A stretch of 5,429 nt of DNA from SAR202 cluster bacterium (GCA_030754315.1 JASMAO010000119.1:1-5429); one strand, 5' to 3'. Positions 1 through 5,364 are shown, counted from the first letter of the stretch. Translations and numbers: made by a program. Notes: generated by a model from the sequence alone, not told the origin.

Positions 1-1737
1 AAGAATGTTTATGTACGGTTGGTAGGCTATCTGGTTAGATACAAACCACAGTTGTTGTTCGGCTATGCTTCCATGTTTGTCGCATCTCTAATCACTCTTA
101 TAGTTCCCCAGATAGTGAAGAGTGCAATCGACAGCGGACTAGCCGCTGGACACGCATCAGCCCTTGTCAAACCCGCTGGCTTGATATTGGGTATGGCTGT
201 TGTGCGTGGTATTGTGGCGTTTGGACAGCGTTACTGTGGGGAGTGGCTGACCCACAGGGTGGCCTATGATCTACGCAATGATTTCTTCAATGCCATACAG
301 TTGGCAACCGTTTCTTTTTACGATGGAGCGCACACTGGTGATCTCATGAGTAGGGCTACTAGCGACACTGCAGAGACTGAGCGTTTCATCGGCATGGGTC
401 TTATGGATTTGACATCCGTAGTTATGCTCTCGATCGGTGTGGGGGCGGCTATGTTTTGGGAAGATGCATCGCTGGCACTTTTGGCAATTGGACCTATAGT
501 GTTCCTCTTCATCATGAGCATCCGTTTTGCTCGGCGAGTTAGACCTATGTTCAAAGCAGTACAGGAGCAAATGGGTTTTCTCGCTACCAGAATGCAGGAG
601 AGCTTGACTGGCATTACAGTCGTCAAGTCTTTTGCACGCGAAAGACACGAATTTGAGACATTTGACCGTGAGAACGAGGCTTGGTTCCAGCGGCGATATA
701 AGGGTATCTTGGAATGGGGAAACAATTGGCCGGTCTTCTCTTTTTCGCTGGCTGCAAGTGTCTTTCTGTTACTATGGTTTGGAGGACCGAAAGCAATTGC
801 CGGCACTATCTCTGTGGGGAGCCTCTTCGCCATGATTTGGTATGTGCTTATGTTGAACGGTCCATCGCAGCGCCTAGGATTCTTAGTCAATTTGGCTGCC
901 ACTGCTGGAGCTAGTGCATCGCGGGTATTCGATGTTATCGATACTCCGAAAGAGATGATGGAGCGTTCTGATGCTGTAACCTTGGATTCAATTCGCGGGG
1001 ATGTCGTGTTTGACGGCGTTGGTTTTGGGTATCACGGTGGCGACAGGATTGTTGACAATCTGCACTTTCATGTTAAGGCAGGTCAGACAGTAGCACTGAT
1101 AGGACCTACTGGATCTGGTAAGTCCACGATTATTAATCTATTACTACGATTCTATGATCCGACTGAGGGCATCATCATGATCGATGCTGTCGATTTGCGC
1201 GATATGCGATTGCGAGATTTACGACACCATGTAGGCGCAGTGATGCAAGACATATTTCTTTTTAGTACAACGATTCGCGAGAATATATCCTACGGTGTTC
1301 ATGGTGCTGGGGATGAAGAGATTGTAGCCGCAGCGGAAGCAGCTAACGCCCATGACTTTATCAGTGGCTTTGTTGATGGGTATGACACTCTTGTAGGTGA
1401 ACGTGGCGTCTCATTGAGTGGAGGCCAGAAACAACGAGTGGCTATTGCTCGCGCGTTGCTGCGGAATCCGCGCATACTGCTCTTAGATGATTCAACTAGT
1501 AATGTAGATACCGAGACAGAATACCAAATACTACAGGCTTTGGCTAGGCTAATGGAAGAGCGTACCACCTTTGTAATTGCCCATCGGTTGCTAACCCTCA
1601 AGGGAGCAGATCAAATTTTCGTCTTAGACAATGGGGGCATCATTGAGCGCGGTACTCATGCAGAATTGGTTGATGCTGATGGTGCTTATCGGGAGCTCTA
1701 TGACTTGCAATTGCGTAGTCAAGAGGAATTCATTTAG
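1..1737 (+). CDS. ABC exporter half-transporter, subunit with degenerate Walker B (probably 5'-partial)
   Basis: ATP-driven export across the cytoplasmic membrane; substrate unknown. Residues are counted from the TTG at 19. The membrane domain covers about 1-310, with hydrophobic segments near 12-32, 50-70, 130-168, 237-254 and 262-280 and the coupling-helix stretch ESLTGITVVKSF at 194-205. The ATPase domain shows A-loop Tyr338, Walker A GPTGSGKST 362-370, Q-loop Gln410, signature LSGGQ 466-470, Walker B ILLLD ending at Asp490 and H-loop His522. The catalytic Glu after Walker B is Asp491, as in the degenerate subunit of heterodimeric exporters (TM287, for example). The frame is open to base 1 (KNVYVR before the TTG), no ribosome site precedes the TTG, and homologues usually carry a few more residues, so the true start probably lies just outside the window. 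The stop is TAG at 1735. It is followed 56 bp later by its likely partner. Family assignment is very secure; substrate and start are not. Confidence 0.95.
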   Translation, partial: KNVYVRLVGYLVRYKPQLLFGYASMFVASLITLIVPQIVKSAIDSGLAAGHASALVKPAGLILGMAVVRGIVAFGQRYCGEWLTHRVAYDLRNDFFNAIQLATVSFYDGAHTGDLMSRATSDTAETERFIGMGLMDLTSVVMLSIGVGAAMFWEDASLALLAIGPIVFLFIMSIRFARRVRPMFKAVQEQMGFLATRMQESLTGITVVKSFARERHEFETFDRENEAWFQRRYKGILEWGNNWPVFSFSLAASVFLLLWFGGPKAIAGTISVGSLFAMIWYVLMLNGPSQRLGFLVNLAATAGASASRVFDVIDTPKEMMERSDAVTLDSIRGDVVFDGVGFGYHGGDRIVDNLHFHVKAGQTVALIGPTGSGKSTIINLLLRFYDPTEGIIMIDAVDLRDMRLRDLRHHVGAVMQDIFLFSTTIRENISYGVHGAGDEEIVAAAEAANAHDFISGFVDGYDTLVGERGVSLSGGQKQRVAIARALLRNPRILLLDDSTSNVDTETEYQILQALARLMEERTTFVIAHRLLTLKGADQIFVLDNGGIIERGTHAELVDADGAYRELYDLQLRSQEEFI

Positions 1738-1741
1738 TTGT

Positions 1742-1755
1742 CTAGTGATGACTAG
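1742..1755. repeat. Short inverted repeat in the gap between the two ABC genes
   Basis: CTAGT (1742-1746), loop GATG, ACTAG (1751-1755), five nucleotides after the first stop codon. The stem is only 5 bp and no T-run follows, so it is not a terminator. No convincing promoter is visible in this 56-bp gap, which fits a two-gene transcript. Confidence 0.25.
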
Positions 1756-1793
1756 TTGATAATTGTACGAAAGTGTGATGGGACAGGGACCAT

Positions 1794-3710
1794 ATGACAC
1801 ATTCTCCCAAGTCTTATTCTCGTAGGACGAGGTCGCGATCTGTGGATATCCTTGTGGGCCGTAACTGGCTTTTCAGCAGGGTCATGACGGCTGAGGTTGC
1901 TGAACGACAGAAGCGAGAGGCGAAGCTGGCTAGCCTCCTACTAGAAGATGAAGACGAAGTTCATGACGCTACCAATGATGCCGCTTTGTTATTGCGGCTA
2001 ATTTCCTACGTAAAGTCATATCATGTCAAACTGGTTGCAGCTGTAAGTCTCATGACCGGTACGGCGCTGCTAACCATTGCCCGCCCATGGATTGTGGGTC
2101 AGGCTATCGACACTGGCATACGCGTGGCTGATATTCATTCCTTACGTTATTGGACGCTTCTATTCTTGGGTGCGGCAGCAGGTGAGATGGTCTTTAACCG
2201 TGGGCGTATCTTGATCATGGCATATATCGGCACCAAGGTCGTGGCTGACACGCGTAGCAGTCTCTTTCGCCATATGCACACACTATCATTAAATTTTCAT
2301 AATAATTATAGTGTTGGGCGTCTGATGAGTAGGCTTATCAGCGACGTTGGAGTGCTACAGGATTTTGTGACGTGGTGGTTTACCGGGATGGCCCGATCAG
2401 TGTTTGTTGTGCTAGGCATTATCGTGGCCATGTTGGTCATGAACTGGAAATTGGCGCTTGTGACTTTGACCATGATGCCGTTGATGACGCTGCTAACAAA
2501 TTATTGGCGTAAGCATGTTCGTAATGCCTATCGTGCGGCTAGGATTCGCTTGTCACTGATTAACGGTTACCTCAACGAATCAATAACTGGCATTCGGATA
2601 ATAAAGAGTTTTACACGGGATGAGGAGAACGGGCAGAACTTCGACGATCTGAATCTTTCTTATTTCGATGCCAATGTTGAGACGGCACGCTTGGCCGCTA
2701 TATTCTTTCCAGGTGTCGACCTAATGGGTTCGATAGCGACCGCCCTAGTAGTGGGAGTTGGCGGATGGTTGGTAATTGGAGATGTTCTTACGGCCGGCAT
2801 GTTGGTGGCCTTTTTGTTGTACGTAGATCGTCTCTTCGAGCCGATTCGGGAAATGGCAATGCGTTACAACGTGTTTCAGGCTACCATGGCGGCCAGCGAG
2901 CGAATCTTTGGACTTATCGATACGCCACCCGATCTTGTTGATGCGCCTGAGGCGATGCAATTGCCGCCTGCTGTCGGTAAGGTTGAATTTAATGATGTGC
3001 GGTTCTCCTATAAGGAAGGAGAACAGGTGCTGCGCGGCGTTACTTTTCGTGCCAACCCAGGGCAAACTATCGCCTTGGTGGGGGAGACTGGAGCAGGTAA
3101 GAGTACAATCATACGTCTGTTAGCCCGCTTCTTTGAAGTTACTGGTGGTAGTATCAGTGTTGATGGACACGACATTCGTGAAGTGACTCTAGATAGTTTG
3201 CGGTCGCAACTTGGAATTGTGCTTCAGGACACCTTTATCTTCGGAGGGACCATCGACAGCAACGTTCGCTACGGATGTCTCGATGCATCTCGTGAAGACG
3301 TTCAGGCAATTGCAAAAGCTGTGGGTCTGCATGACTTCGTTGTTGGGCTGCCGCAAGGATATGACACTCATGTAGGCGAAAACGGAGTTAGTCTGAGTAT
3401 AGGTCAGAAGCAACTTGTGTCCTTTGCTCGGGCATTGCTGGCTGATCCAGCAATACTGATCTTGGACGAAGCAACAAGCAGCATAGACACTGCCAACGAA
3501 ATGAAAATTCAAGCTGCGCTTAAAGTTTTGTTGCCTGGACGTACCTCTCTCGTGATCGCACACCGGTTGAACACTATAGTCAATTCAGACCTGATAGTGG
3601 TGCTAGATCGTGGCAATGTAGTAGAGCGCGGTACTCATCATCAGTTGTTGGAGAAAAGAGGCGCCTACTACAATCTGTATACTATGCAGTGGGCTCGCGG
3701 ACAAAGATAG
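1794..3710 (+). CDS. ABC exporter half-transporter, partner subunit with catalytic Glu and degenerate signature
   Basis: Second half of the presumed heterodimeric exporter, 638 residues. The membrane domain spans about 70-370 (hydrophobic segments near 79-100 and 118-138 and a long pair around 195-240; coupling stretch ESITGIRIIKSF at 262-273). The ATPase domain has A-loop Tyr406, Walker A GETGAGKST 430-438, Q-loop Gln478, signature LSIGQ 534-538 with Ile536 replacing the first Gly, Walker B ILILD ending at Asp558, catalytic Glu559 and H-loop His590. The altered signature faces the degenerate Walker B of the first protein, so the intact ATP site is formed by this Walker A/B and the other subunit's LSGGQ. 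Before the membrane domain lies a polar, charged leader of about 65 residues. The ATG at 1794 has only a weak GGGACAGGG upstream; Met31 (ATG at 1884) is an alternative start. Same strand and 56-bp gap suggest cotranscription. Confidence 0.94.
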   Translation: MTHSPKSYSRRTRSRSVDILVGRNWLFSRVMTAEVAERQKREAKLASLLLEDEDEVHDATNDAALLLRLISYVKSYHVKLVAAVSLMTGTALLTIARPWIVGQAIDTGIRVADIHSLRYWTLLFLGAAAGEMVFNRGRILIMAYIGTKVVADTRSSLFRHMHTLSLNFHNNYSVGRLMSRLISDVGVLQDFVTWWFTGMARSVFVVLGIIVAMLVMNWKLALVTLTMMPLMTLLTNYWRKHVRNAYRAARIRLSLINGYLNESITGIRIIKSFTRDEENGQNFDDLNLSYFDANVETARLAAIFFPGVDLMGSIATALVVGVGGWLVIGDVLTAGMLVAFLLYVDRLFEPIREMAMRYNVFQATMAASERIFGLIDTPPDLVDAPEAMQLPPAVGKVEFNDVRFSYKEGEQVLRGVTFRANPGQTIALVGETGAGKSTIIRLLARFFEVTGGSISVDGHDIREVTLDSLRSQLGIVLQDTFIFGGTIDSNVRYGCLDASREDVQAIAKAVGLHDFVVGLPQGYDTHVGENGVSLSIGQKQLVSFARALLADPAILILDEATSSIDTANEMKIQAALKVLLPGRTSLVIAHRLNTIVNSDLIVVLDRGNVVERGTHHQLLEKRGAYYNLYTMQWARGQR

Positions 3711-3724
3711 TTTGCCCTGATTTG

Positions 3725-3907
3725 TCAGCTATGCCATTCAAATATGCACGCCGGGTCAGCAAGCATCGCGTGCATGTCGCGGCAGTTGGTGCCGCGCTGG
3801 TGACCCGAACAGCCGAAGTGGCTGGTATCGCCGTGTCCAAACTGCCACTGCAGGCCGGATCCAAAAGAAACGGCATTACGGAAAAAGCGAGGTCCTTCAT
3901 GGTCCAT
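3725..3907 (-). CDS. Doubtful 60-residue ORF, hypothetical or remnant
   Basis: ATG at 3907, TGA ending at 3725; I recognise no family. The reading has several His and Cys (for example GHGDTSHFGCSGHQRGTNC), but GC at the third codon position (38 of 60 codons by hand) is close to that of the local DNA, so codon use does not prove coding. No good ribosome site is present; GAGAG lies only two bases before the ATG. Its last third runs through the palindromic remnant at 3744-3775. The one argument in its favour is placement: it follows a repeat half-copy, as the other - strand genes follow repeats. A competing ORF in another - frame (3682-3933) is no better supported. It may be noncoding. Confidence 0.15.
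   Translation of the reverse strand: MDHEGPRFFRNAVSFGSGLQWQFGHGDTSHFGCSGHQRGTNCRDMHAMLADPACIFEWHS
3744..3775. repeat. Rearranged fourth copy of the local palindromic repeat
   Basis: An 8-bp perfect inverted repeat, ATGCACGC (3744-3751) and GCGTGCAT (3768-3775), with a 16-nt spacer. Inside it, CGGGTCAGCAAGCAT (3752-3766) is identical to 4752-4766, and CATCGCGTGCA (3764-3774) is identical to 4180-4190. It therefore carries pieces that match each of the two full copies. It lies about 35 bp past the exporter stop codon and could fold as a stem at the 3' end of that transcript, but no T-run follows. Confidence 0.6.
3778..3796. repeat. GC-rich hairpin between the converging gene sets
   Basis: CGCGGCA (3778-3784), loop GTTGG, TGCCGCG (3790-3796): a perfect 7-bp stem two bases after the preceding palindrome. 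Another inverted pair, AGTGGC (3817-3822) and GCCACT (3844-3849), follows. None has a T-tract on either strand, so a role in transcript 3'-end protection or weak termination is possible but unproven. Confidence 0.4.
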
Positions 3908-3939
3908 TCTCTCGGTTCAATAGTGAGACGCAACTGGGA

Positions 3940-3969
3940 CTCAACTATACACCCGCCCCCCGAGGGTCA
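3940..3969 (-). repeat. Half-copy of the palindromic repeat, abutting the pentapeptide gene stop
   Basis: CTCAACTATACACCC (3940-3954) is identical to 4145-4159. The rest of the palindrome is degraded: ACCC and GGGT arms remain around a C/G-rich core. The terminator half found in the full copies is missing. On the - strand, the CTGACCC that starts the repeat contains the TGA stop of the pentapeptide gene. The copy reads TATAGT on the - strand (3949-3944), as do the full copies. Confidence 0.7.
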
Positions 3970-4137
3970 GTCCTCCACCGACATCGCCATCGCCGCTTCC
4001 GGGTCGAAGCCTTTAGACCACTTTGTCTGGGCGTCGTGGTATGCCGAGAACAGGTTGGCCCTGCTCAAGTCGGCGCCGCGCAGGTTGGCCCGGTCGGCAA
4101 CCTGTTGCAGTATCTCTGCGCGTGTGTATTTGGACAT
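3967..4137 (-). CDS. Small pentapeptide-repeat protein, 56 residues
   Basis: Read on the - strand from ATG 4137 to TGA at 3969-3967, this gives a protein starting MSKYTRAEILQQVADRANL. Residues 18-29 hold two to three pentapeptide repeats of the A(D/N)Lxx type (ANLRG, ADLSR, ANLFS), which in this family stack into a right-handed beta-helix. After them, TKWSKGFDPEAA (38-49) matches the usual C-terminal tail of small pentapeptide proteins (family knowledge from memory). The repeat block is far shorter than normal, so this may be an internally deleted but still open version, or a tiny adaptor; function is unknown. GAGG at 4144-4147 lies 6 nt before the ATG. The gene sits in DNA of about 57-65% GC against about 47% in neighbouring genes, with direct repeats on both sides, which suggests acquisition. 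The family call is good; whether it is expressed is unclear. Confidence 0.72.
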   Translation of the reverse strand: MSKYTRAEILQQVADRANLRGADLSRANLFSAYHDAQTKWSKGFDPEAAMAMSVED

Positions 4138-4143
4138 GTCCTA

Positions 4144-4147
4144 CCTC
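4144..4147 (-). promoter_or_regulatory. Shine-Dalgarno of the pentapeptide gene, partly inside the repeat
   Basis: GAGG on the - strand, 6 nt before ATG 4137, within GTTGAGGTAGGAC. Most of it (GAG) belongs to the end of the repeat that is conserved in the half-copy at 3940, so the repeat appears to supply most of the ribosome site. Confidence 0.5.
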
Positions 4148-4148
4148 A

Positions 4149-4154
4149 ACTATA
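4149..4154 (-). promoter_or_regulatory. Possible -10 box ahead of the pentapeptide gene
   Basis: TATAGT on the - strand, 11 nt before ATG 4137. The same hexamer stands at the same place in all three alignable repeat copies. A start about 7 nt downstream would give a nearly leaderless mRNA without the GAGG, so either this box is not the working promoter here or the gene is read from further upstream. Confidence 0.2.
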
Positions 4155-4190
4155 CACCCACTCCCAGCGGGTCAGCCATCATCGCGTGCA

Positions 4191-4222
4191 GAAAATAAAC
4201 CCGCCTCACTATGGAAGTGGGT
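4191..4222 (-). terminator. Intrinsic terminator of the cupin gene
   Basis: On the - strand: stem arm ACCCACTT (4222-4215), 8-nt loop, arm AGGCGGGT (4206-4199) with one mismatch and one G-T pair, then a U-rich run TTTATTTTC (4199-4191, sharing the last stem base). It starts 82 nt past the cupin stop codon. It is the weaker of the two terminators in this repeat family. Confidence 0.6.
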
Positions 4223-4303
4223 CAGATGTCAGTCGGGGGAGTGGGGTCAGGAGGACAACATGATTGTGGCTAGCAGGAAGAATGTGCCAACGCGTTTCAT
4301 GTT

Positions 4304-4660
4304 TCAGATCCACTGGTCTTCGACTGTTCTTTCGTTCCGCACATTGCCGGTGTTCACTAAAGATTTCGGGTCAAGCAACAACAGTTGAACCTCTTCTTTG
4401 GCAACGGGCAAATGTTCCACGCCTTTGGGAATGATCATGAACTCCCCTTCTTCTAGCAAGATGTCACGATCTCTGAGTTTGATTACTAGGTTTCCTCTTA
4501 CGACGAGAAACAGTTGGTCCTCTGCCTCGTGCTGATGCCAGGCATACTCCCCTTTGAGTTTAGCGAGTTTGACATATGTGTCGTTAAGCTCACCTGCAAT
4601 TCTTGGACTCCAATACTCGTGAACGAGGCTAAGCTTCTGGGCGATGTTCACCTTTTCCAT
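4304..4660 (-). CDS. Single-domain cupin protein (118 residues)
   Basis: A small beta-barrel cupin, normally a metal-binding fold used for enzymatic, isomerase or sensing roles; the exact activity is not deducible. Motif 1 runs from Gly37 through His42, His44 and Gln49 to Gly56; motif 2 has Gly72, Pro78, Gly80 and His83. The metal-ligand Glu of motif 1 is Gln49 here, so metal binding may be altered. The tail LVNTGNVRNERTVED (101-115) resembles the TxNTGN ending of a common single-cupin family. The start at 4660 is chosen because AAGGAG lies 8 nt upstream; the frame stays open to 4762, but that extension runs into the repeat and looks noncoding. No signal peptide, so cytoplasmic. It ends with TGA at 4306-4304 and has its own terminator and a possible promoter, so it is probably transcribed alone. 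Confidence 0.92.
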   Translation of the reverse strand: MEKVNIAQKLSLVHEYWSPRIAGELNDTYVKLAKLKGEYAWHQHEAEDQLFLVVRGNLVIKLRDRDILLEEGEFMIIPKGVEHLPVAKEEVQLLLLDPKSLVNTGNVRNERTVEDQWI

Positions 4661-4668
4661 TGTTTGTT

Positions 4669-4674
4669 CTCCTT
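4669..4674 (-). promoter_or_regulatory. Shine-Dalgarno that fixes the cupin start
   Basis: AAGGAG on the - strand with 8 nt to ATG 4660. It decides between this start and the longer open frame from 4762, which has no comparable site. Confidence 0.8.
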
Positions 4675-4732
4675 CATCATGCACGCTGCTTTTGTGCCCC
4701 TTCAGGGTTTGGGATTCCGGATTATTGTCTAC

Positions 4733-4738
4733 ACTATA
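4733..4738 (-). promoter_or_regulatory. Possible -10 box of the cupin gene
   Basis: TATAGT on the - strand, 72 nt before ATG 4660, which would leave a leader of about 66 nt including the Shine-Dalgarno. TTGCTG lies 18 bp upstream as a weak -35 match, and the perfect palindrome at 4740-4756 fills the spacer. The call rests on hexamer similarity and on conservation in other copies. Confidence 0.35.
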
Positions 4739-4773
4739 CACCCGCTCCCAGCGGGTCAGCAAGCATGGGCTGC

Positions 4774-4809
4774 AAAAAACGAAAGACCCGCTCCTATTTG
4801 AAGCGGGTC
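4774..4809 (-). terminator. Strong intrinsic terminator of the SRPBCC gene
   Basis: On the - strand: GACCCGCT (4809-4802), 9-nt loop, AGCGGGTC (4792-4785), a perfect 8-bp GC-rich stem, followed directly by TTTCGTTTTTT (4784-4774). This is the classic Rho-independent form. It begins about 100 nt after the SRPBCC stop codon. Confidence 0.8.
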
Positions 4810-4866
4810 AGGTGTTAGTCGGGGAGGGCGGTGGTGTGGCCTCTGCTACCTATACTGCTGCAGATC

Positions 4867-4890
4867 AGCTTGTTGAAGCTATCGGATAGC
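4867..4890. repeat. Short nested inverted repeats in the SRPBCC 3' untranslated stretch
   Basis: AGCTT/AAGCT with a GTTG loop (4867-4880) overlaps GCTATC-G-GATAGC (4878-4890); an outer pair TGCTG (4856-4860) and CAGCA (4890-4894) could close around them. They lie between the SRPBCC stop codon and its terminator and may simply be 3'-UTR structure. Confidence 0.25.
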
Positions 4891-4911
4891 AGCAATCGTG
4901 CTTGGTTGGGG

Positions 4912-5352
4912 TTACTTGGTTCCTCCCTCCATGACACGCTTCAGACCAGCAATATCAGTGGAAACCTGTTTTTCCATCTGCTTGCCAGCCAATCCTTCTG
5001 CCATCTTGAACAAGCCTCCGGTTTGGGCTTCGACCGATATAGTCGCTTTAGTTCCATTATCCTGCGCTTCGAATGTAAAGGTTAATTCAAAGGACATCGG
5101 CCCACTAGCACCTTTGAAACCGAACTGGTTGGGTGGATCCCAAGCTGTAAGCTCCTGAGTGGATTCTATGTTACGCCCCATCAACTTGCCTACCGATGTG
5201 TAGGTTGATCCCACACCATGCGGAGGATCGGAAATCCATTCTGCGGACAGAGAACTTCCCCGCCATTCTTGGTCGTTAGTAGGCTCCGAGAGGTAATCGA
5301 ACACCTCCTGCTGGGTTCTGTTGATCCAGATACTATGCTCGAAATTAAACAT
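4912..5352 (-). CDS. SRPBCC-fold protein (polyketide cyclase/START-like), 146 residues
   Basis: Member of the SRPBCC helix-grip superfamily, proteins with a deep hydrophobic pocket for small ligands; the ligand and reaction here are unknown. The N-terminal strand and helix (FEHSIWINRTQQEVFDYLSE, 4-23) followed by Pro24-Thr-Asn and Trp30 is the typical opening. Middle strands include VGSTYTSVGKLMGR (47-60) and MSFELTFTFEAQ (86-97). A long C-terminal helix (about 113-141, GLFKMAEGLAGKQMEKQV then DIAGLKRVME) closes the pocket. Length is normal for a one-domain member. The start is set by GGAGGT, 6 nt before ATG 5352; the stop is TAA at 4914-4912. No signal peptide or membrane segment, so cytosolic. 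It is the first - strand gene in the window, followed by a strong terminator, so it is probably its own transcript. The family is secure; resemblance to the CoxG-like or polyketide_cyc2 subgroups is not resolved. Confidence 0.92.
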   Translation of the reverse strand: MFNFEHSIWINRTQQEVFDYLSEPTNDQEWRGSSLSAEWISDPPHGVGSTYTSVGKLMGRNIESTQELTAWDPPNQFGFKGASGPMSFELTFTFEAQDNGTKATISVEAQTGGLFKMAEGLAGKQMEKQVSTDIAGLKRVMEGGTK

Positions 5353-5358
5353 GGTTCG

Positions 5359-5364
5359 ACCTCC
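5359..5364 (-). promoter_or_regulatory. Shine-Dalgarno of the SRPBCC gene
   Basis: GGAGGT on the - strand, 6 nt before ATG 5352; near-consensus and a firm reason for this start. The remaining 65 bp to the window edge hold no promoter I could defend. Confidence 0.8.

Larger units (their letters stand above)
4145..4242 (-). repeat. Full palindromic repeat, copy between the cupin and pentapeptide genes
   Basis: About 98 bp, collinear with the copy at 4729-4828 to within 2 bp. In + order it has CTCAACTATACACCC, a 7-bp palindrome with one mismatch (ACCCACT 4156-4162, CCC, AGCGGGT 4166-4172), CAGCCATCATCGCGTGCA, an A-rich stretch, a second stem (4199-4222) and TGTCAGTCGGGG. On the - strand it ends the cupin transcript and then presents TATAGT towards the pentapeptide gene. 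Confidence 0.8.
4729..4828 (-). repeat. Full palindromic repeat, best-preserved copy, between the SRPBCC and cupin genes
   Basis: About 100 bp with two hairpins sharing the same arms. The first is a perfect 17-bp palindrome, ACCCGCT (4740-4746), CCC, AGCGGGT (4750-4756). The second is GACCCGCT (4785-4792), a 9-nt loop and AGCGGGTC (4802-4809). Both right arms continue with CAG. Because the arms are identical, arm 1 can also pair with arm 4 and arm 2 with arm 3, giving an alternative fold. GTTAGTCGGGG (4814-4824) closes the unit and has a close match at 4228-4238. Confidence 0.85.

Noticed and set aside
19..21. TTG as the true start of the first ABC gene
   Set aside because: No ribosome site before it, the frame is open to the window edge, and the six residues upstream fit the family's N-terminus.
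3689..4198. + strand 169-codon open frame across the intergenic region
   Set aside because: Runs over the repeats and antisense to the pentapeptide gene, has no family resemblance and no ribosome site; GC-rich DNA gives long chance frames.
4260..4388. + strand 43-residue ORF with AGGAGG (4249-4254) 5 nt before its ATG
   Set aside because: Good ribosome site, but two thirds of it lies antisense to the 3' end of the well-supported cupin gene and the product has no recognisable features; probably chance.
4661..4762. Longer cupin start at 4762
   Set aside because: The extra 34 codons run into the repeat and show no cupin-like sequence; AAGGAG marks the start at 4660.
4145..4828. Integron attC sites between gene cassettes
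   Set aside because: One-gene units in the same direction suggested it, but no GTTRRRY core or matching RYYYAAC inverse core is present at the repeat ends (GTTAGTC and GTCAGTC do not fit), and no integrase is seen.
3740..4830. CRISPR array
   Set aside because: The repeats are about 100 bp, unevenly spaced (roughly 205 and 584 bp) and separated by genes; no short regular spacers.
4144..4833. Miniature transposable element (MITE)
   Set aside because: The internal palindromes suggested one, but I see no long terminal inverted repeats at the unit ends and no clear target-site duplication; terminator and box positions relative to genes suit a regulatory reading better. Not excluded.
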